NCBI GenBank assembly: GCA_002105175.1
Contig: MCGE01000024.1
Span: forward strand, 124,001 to 188,000
DNA from: Absidia repens
Lineage: Eukaryota; Mucoromycota; Mucoromycetes; Mucorales; Cunninghamellaceae
DNA length: 64,000 bases
Direction of reading: 5' to 3'
The notes under the pieces were generated by a model. It ran no database searches and had not been told where the DNA came from. It saw nothing but the letters and a program-made list of their open reading frames with translations. Numbering within the stretch: the stretch's first letter is position 1; the number at the start of each line of letters is the position of its first letter. This document shows positions 60,637-64,000 of the stretch, in pieces. The translations under genes and the position numbers were made by a program.

Positions 60637-62750
60637 ATGTCCAACAATTCATCCATTGGTTATGCATCCTATCAACAGCAATACTCTGGTGATCCAGAAT
60701 TTGCCCCGAACGACCTAGTTTCGATCATTCTTTTCTTCTCCATTATCTTTTTACTTTTACTATCATTTATATTTTATTTTTGGTACACTGAATGGCACAA
60801 AGTGTCTCCACAGCAGCGGCACGAAGACGAATTGGAGCGACAAAAGGAAGTGGATCAGCTAGTAGAAAATTTAAAAGATCAAGTCAAGGCGGCATTCAAA
60901 ATTCCATTGGTGGGTCTTTTAGTTGTGGTTTGGAAAGGTTATTTTTTTTCTACCGCTTCTTCTTCTTCTCAACAAGTTTATCCTTCCCTCGCTCATTCTG
61001 CTCGTTTAAAAACAACTCAACCCCCAATTCATACGCCTTCTTTTTCACCAACCAACACTGCAACCACCACAGTAACTTATGATCCTTATCATTCCAGCTT
61101 GACTTCCTATATCCATCGCCAACCACAACAACCACCGCTAATATCCCGGGAACACTACAAGGTCTGGGCACATCGATTCCACCATTCATTCTCAATATTA
61201 TGCCTTGTGGGTATTGTTGTCTCACTCATTCTCCTTGTCGCAACCGTCAGCAATAACACCATTACAAGCAGCAGATCAACGACTTTACAAGCAGGACTCT
61301 TTGTATTTGTACTATCCATCAATCTCTTTCTGATCACACGACAACGTTTTTACTATCGGGAACGGAAGCAACTATTTGGTGACGACGATGCGCACATGAA
61401 TGCAATTTACAAAACTCAATTTGATGACTGGGACACATCGATGGGTTCCAACTGGATTCAACTAGCAATCCTGATCATCGAATTTTTCCAGCTGTTGACC
61501 TTTCCCTTACGTGACCTTATCACTGTCAACTCATTTGATACCTCCTCCTCGACTCTCTCGTCTACTCACTTTACACGCTTTACCTCCTTGGTTATGAATG
61601 CCGGTGGCTTGATGCCAGATATGCGTACGCCGGTGTGGTATACCTATACTGTTTGGTCGGCCTTTGTGGTGACTATCGTGAGTCTGTTGGTGGCTCTTCT
61701 GGTGCATGGTGTCAATTTATACCACCCATATAAAATTCCCAATCGCTGGGTGCGCTGGTGTATCTCTGTTGCCGTAAGCTACATTCGAATGTGATTTTTA
61801 GGATTACGTGGTTTACTCAACTCTACTCTTCACCCTCTTTTCTTTTTATTCTTTAGACATTACTCTACATACCAGTCTTGGTAAGTATATGCATCTTTGT
61901 GTTTGTACATATTGTGGAAACGAGTTTACTGATATTGAATGGATTTTTCGATCATTAGACGACTTTTGTTAGCTCAGCGGCATGCCAGTCAATGAATGTG
62001 GCTACCAACGATTATGCCGAAACGTTACGATGCCATGCACCCAATATCTCTCAACAACTCTATCTTTGGTTCTCACTTTTTGGGTACATTATTGCCTATT
62101 TTTTGATGACCATGTTTTTGACAAGTTATGAACGAATTCCCCTCCAAAATGAAATTGCGTTCAAATCTATCAGTGTAGCTTTTATCAAGAATATGGGTAA
62201 GAAGGTCGAAATAAGTTGATGGGAACATTGGCTGATGGTCGTATTGCCTTATTACTCTTTTAGGTTTGCTTCTTGCCATTGTATTTCTACTGGTTGAATC
62301 TACTACCAATAAGAACAGAATGCGTGCCATCCTCTCCATCATCATTTTACTGACGATGATCTGTTACAACATCAAGACCAAACCTTGTTATGTTGATAAG
62401 GTATATATAGAGATAAAATAAATCGGTGTTTGTGATTCTTGATCTCATCCTTTTTTTTCTTCTTCTTCTGATAGATCAACTTTTTTCGAACCGTCTCTTT
62501 TTCATGTATTCTGTGGACATCGGTTCTGGTGGCCATTCTCAGTGATACAAATGCAGCTCAAAGTCTTGGTCCGGTATCCGTGCTTTGTATCATTGTAGGT
62601 GGATGGGTGTTGATCGTGCTTTTGTTTTCCTTTATTTATTGTATATATTATCGAAACCACCCTTCCCCTATGTTATCCCTAGATTATACCGCATCAAAAA
62701 TGAATACCTCTTCAAGGCAAATGGATACCGCTTCATGGCATCGTAGATAG
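60637..62750 (+). CDS. Multipass membrane protein of unknown function
   Basis: Exons 60637-61773, 61857-61880, 61959-62196, 62264-62400 and 62475-62750, phases consistent, 603 aa. The second exon is 24 nt. One strong membrane helix is near residues 30-50 (VSIILFFSIIFLLLLSFIFY), followed by a charged, coiled-coil-like stretch (QQRHEDELERQKEVDQLVEN). Further helices lie at about 92, 190, 220, 285, 345, 380-390, 425, 465, 495, 525 and 550. Between them is a Cys-containing loop (SSAACQSMNVATNDYAETL) before SQQLYLWFSLFGYIIAYFL. No signature of a known transporter or channel was recognised. The topology recalls fungal-specific plasma or ER membrane proteins. Poly(A) signal at 62790. Confidence 0.8.
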
Positions 62751-62789
62751 ACCCCTCCTCTCTCTCTTTTTTTTTTTTTTTTGTACTTA

Positions 62790-62795
62790 AATAAA
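62790..62795 (+). terminator. Poly(A) signal of the membrane protein gene
   Basis: AATAAA 40 nt after the stop codon, preceded by a T-run. Confidence 0.65.
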
Positions 62796-62934
62796 CAAAA
62801 GTCTTTTTATGATCACATTTATTGCATTGTTATCTCGTCTAATGTACTTCTACCAACAAATTCTTATTACTGAACAATATGAAAAAGGTCATCGAAAATA
62901 ATCAGAATGATGCTTCAGCAAGTGACCACAAAAA

Positions 62935-63290
62935 CCCATTTCAAATCCCGCCCACGTGAATATTTATATACCCCACTTATTATTATTTTTTCCCCTCACC
63001 ATCCAACTTCTTTCAGGTTTGGGTGATCTTAGATTAGTATCAGGGCTAATTTAGAAGGGGGGGTTCAGAAAAGGGATTACTATATGCATGGGAAACTCTT
63101 TCATTTTGAATTCAGGATTTGGGACCACTATTAGCTGTTAGTATATAGTTTTTTTTTTTGTTTTTTTTTTTGGCAAGGAATATGACATTTTCGTCATTAT
63201 ACTACAAACTGTTGTTTTTGAGCGGGCTAGATATCCATACAAAAAACATTTGCCTTTTCATTCTTGCATTTAATAAAAATTTGAAGTCGA
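62935..63290 (+). repeat. Dispersed non-coding element, copy H (diverged second half)
   Basis: Begins TTTCAAATCCCGCCCACGTG (CACGTG 62953-62958), with AATATTTATATACCCC after it. The core at 63025-63135 is present with a G7 expansion where other copies read GAAGGGTTTTCAG. After GGGACCACTATTAG the sequence becomes T-rich and only an AATAAA-like signal near 63272 remains. Confidence 0.72.
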
Positions 63291-63327
63291 TGGGGTCACT
63301 GGCTGGAGTATAATCATCATTCTCCCC

Positions 63328-63351
63328 AAAAAAAAAATCGATTTTTTTTTT
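63328..63351. repeat. Perfect 24 bp A10-TCGA-T10 palindrome
   Basis: Ten A, then TCGA, then ten T (an eleventh T follows), flanked by CTCCCC and CGCCC; it can form a cruciform or hairpin. Confidence 0.85.
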
Positions 63352-63950
63352 TCGCCCAAATACATCGTTGATGCTGCAGAATAATTCTAGATACCTTATA
63401 GAATTCTATTAAACCCCAATTCACCGTTTGAAAGTCATTGAAAGGTCGGGTTTCCTTATCTACCTTAAGTTTTGTGCAATTCCACATACCAGTCTCAGCT
63501 CTTTCGATCAAAATGAAGTGTTCTCCTGGATCAACTCTATCTTTATATTAGCTGGTCAAAAGCACTATCTCTCATTTATTTAAAGTGAAATCCGCTCAAA
63601 TTTGCATCTAACCTCACCCACTCGTCGCACACCCAAAAAGGATGATGCCCAGGAGGTCCAAAAAAATAAGTCGTTATCCAAACTACAGCCAACAATTCAC
63701 AAAACGCCCCTATTTTTTTCTGAGCGGGAAATTCCGCAGGCAAGTCAGTTTCGAGCGCTCTCGTTCTAAACTCATTCTACGAAATATCGGGTCTTGAAAA
63801 CATTGTGCCTGCTTTTTTTTTTCTAGGCCTATTATTTGTCGGCAAATGTATACGCGTGAGCTGAATATTTTTTCTTCTCCCTTCTTTCCTTTTCTTCCTC
63901 TCACCGACCTTTTTTTTTTTTTTTTTAATATACGTACAGAATCATAAACG

Positions 63951-64000
63951 ATGCAATCGCCAGTTGTTGTCATGAGTAAGATTTACAAACAATATTATTA
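63951..64000 (+). CDS. CCT3: Probable CCT chaperonin gamma subunit, first exon only
   Basis: ATG at 63951 opens MQSPVVVM, then a GTAAGA donor at 63976; the window ends in the intron. Cytosolic chaperonin gamma subunits start MQAPVVVM-like in fungi and animals, so this eight-residue match plus the donor position suggests CCT3, a component of the actin/tubulin-folding TRiC ring. The evidence is short and the call rests on that N-terminus only. A T-rich stretch (63911-63926) precedes the start. Confidence 0.5.
   Translation, partial: MQSPVVVMSKIYKQYY

Larger units (their letters stand above)
62751..63950. other. Gap with element copy H and the CCT3 promoter
   Basis: Holds the membrane gene 3' UTR, element copy H, the A/T palindrome and about 550 nt of putative CCT3 promoter, including GC-richer sequence near 63715-63770. 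No other gene seen. Confidence 0.55.

Overview
The window is 64 kb of eukaryotic nuclear DNA from a filamentous fungus. Genes carry many short introns (about 55-100 nt, GTAAGT-like donors, CTAAC/CTAAT branch points, TAG/CAG acceptors). Intergenic DNA is AT-rich with long A/T homopolymers, and regulatory proteins are rich in Gln and Ser tracts. Gene content and style fit an early-diverging mould (Mucoromycota, probably Mucorales); that placement is inference. Exon-intron models were built by hand, using splice motifs, reading-frame continuity and protein-family motifs. No tRNA, rRNA, CRISPR array or virus-like gene was recognised.

Layout: 3' end of a single-pass membrane protein gene (3-1196, +); Zn2Cys6 transcription factor (2194-5383, +); Ser-rich orphan (5728-6903, +); AP-3 delta adaptin (8826-12552, -), divergent from sterol 3-beta-glucosyltransferase ATG26 (12871-18154, +); a repeat-rich gap; PUF protein with a CCCH finger (21368-25021, -); ATP synthase subunit 4 (25732-26896, -); Gln-rich PCL/CLG1-type cyclin (27984-30488, +); tRNA 2'-phosphotransferase (31254-32093, -); ribonucleotide reductase large subunit (32432-35431, -); mitochondrial rhomboid protease (35702-37159, -); SAPS-family phosphatase subunit (37620-41573, -), divergent from squalene epoxidase (42087-43755, +); Xaa-Pro peptidase (45534-47452, -); a 3.8 kb gap; PLD-family protein (51233-52717, -); divergent histone H2A (53828-54249, +); condensin kleisin subunit (56716-59899, -); five-exon multipass membrane protein (60637-62750, +); and the first codons of a probable CCT3 gene (63951-64000, +).

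Most genes are unrelated housekeeping functions: trafficking, sterol metabolism, dNTP synthesis, tRNA splicing, chromatin, mitochondria. There is no sign of a metabolic cluster. The two sterol genes (ERG1, ATG26) are about 24 kb apart.

The least explained feature is a dispersed non-coding repeat. At least eight copies lie only in intergenic gaps (about 7.1, 7.8, 18.4, 20.0, 44.0, 49.8, 55.3 and 62.9 kb). Complete copies share a CACGTGAATATTTATT-like start, a pyrimidine-rich stretch, a conserved core with a possible stem-loop, and two AATAAA signals about 230-335 bp apart. No copy has a convincing ORF. They could be solo LTRs, non-autonomous elements or a polyadenylated ncRNA family. Two copies lie tail to tail. 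Other oddities are very small exons (7, 15, 24 nt and an optional 27 nt), a H2A with a weakened acidic patch, and a 0.93 kb inverted-repeat-bounded segment.
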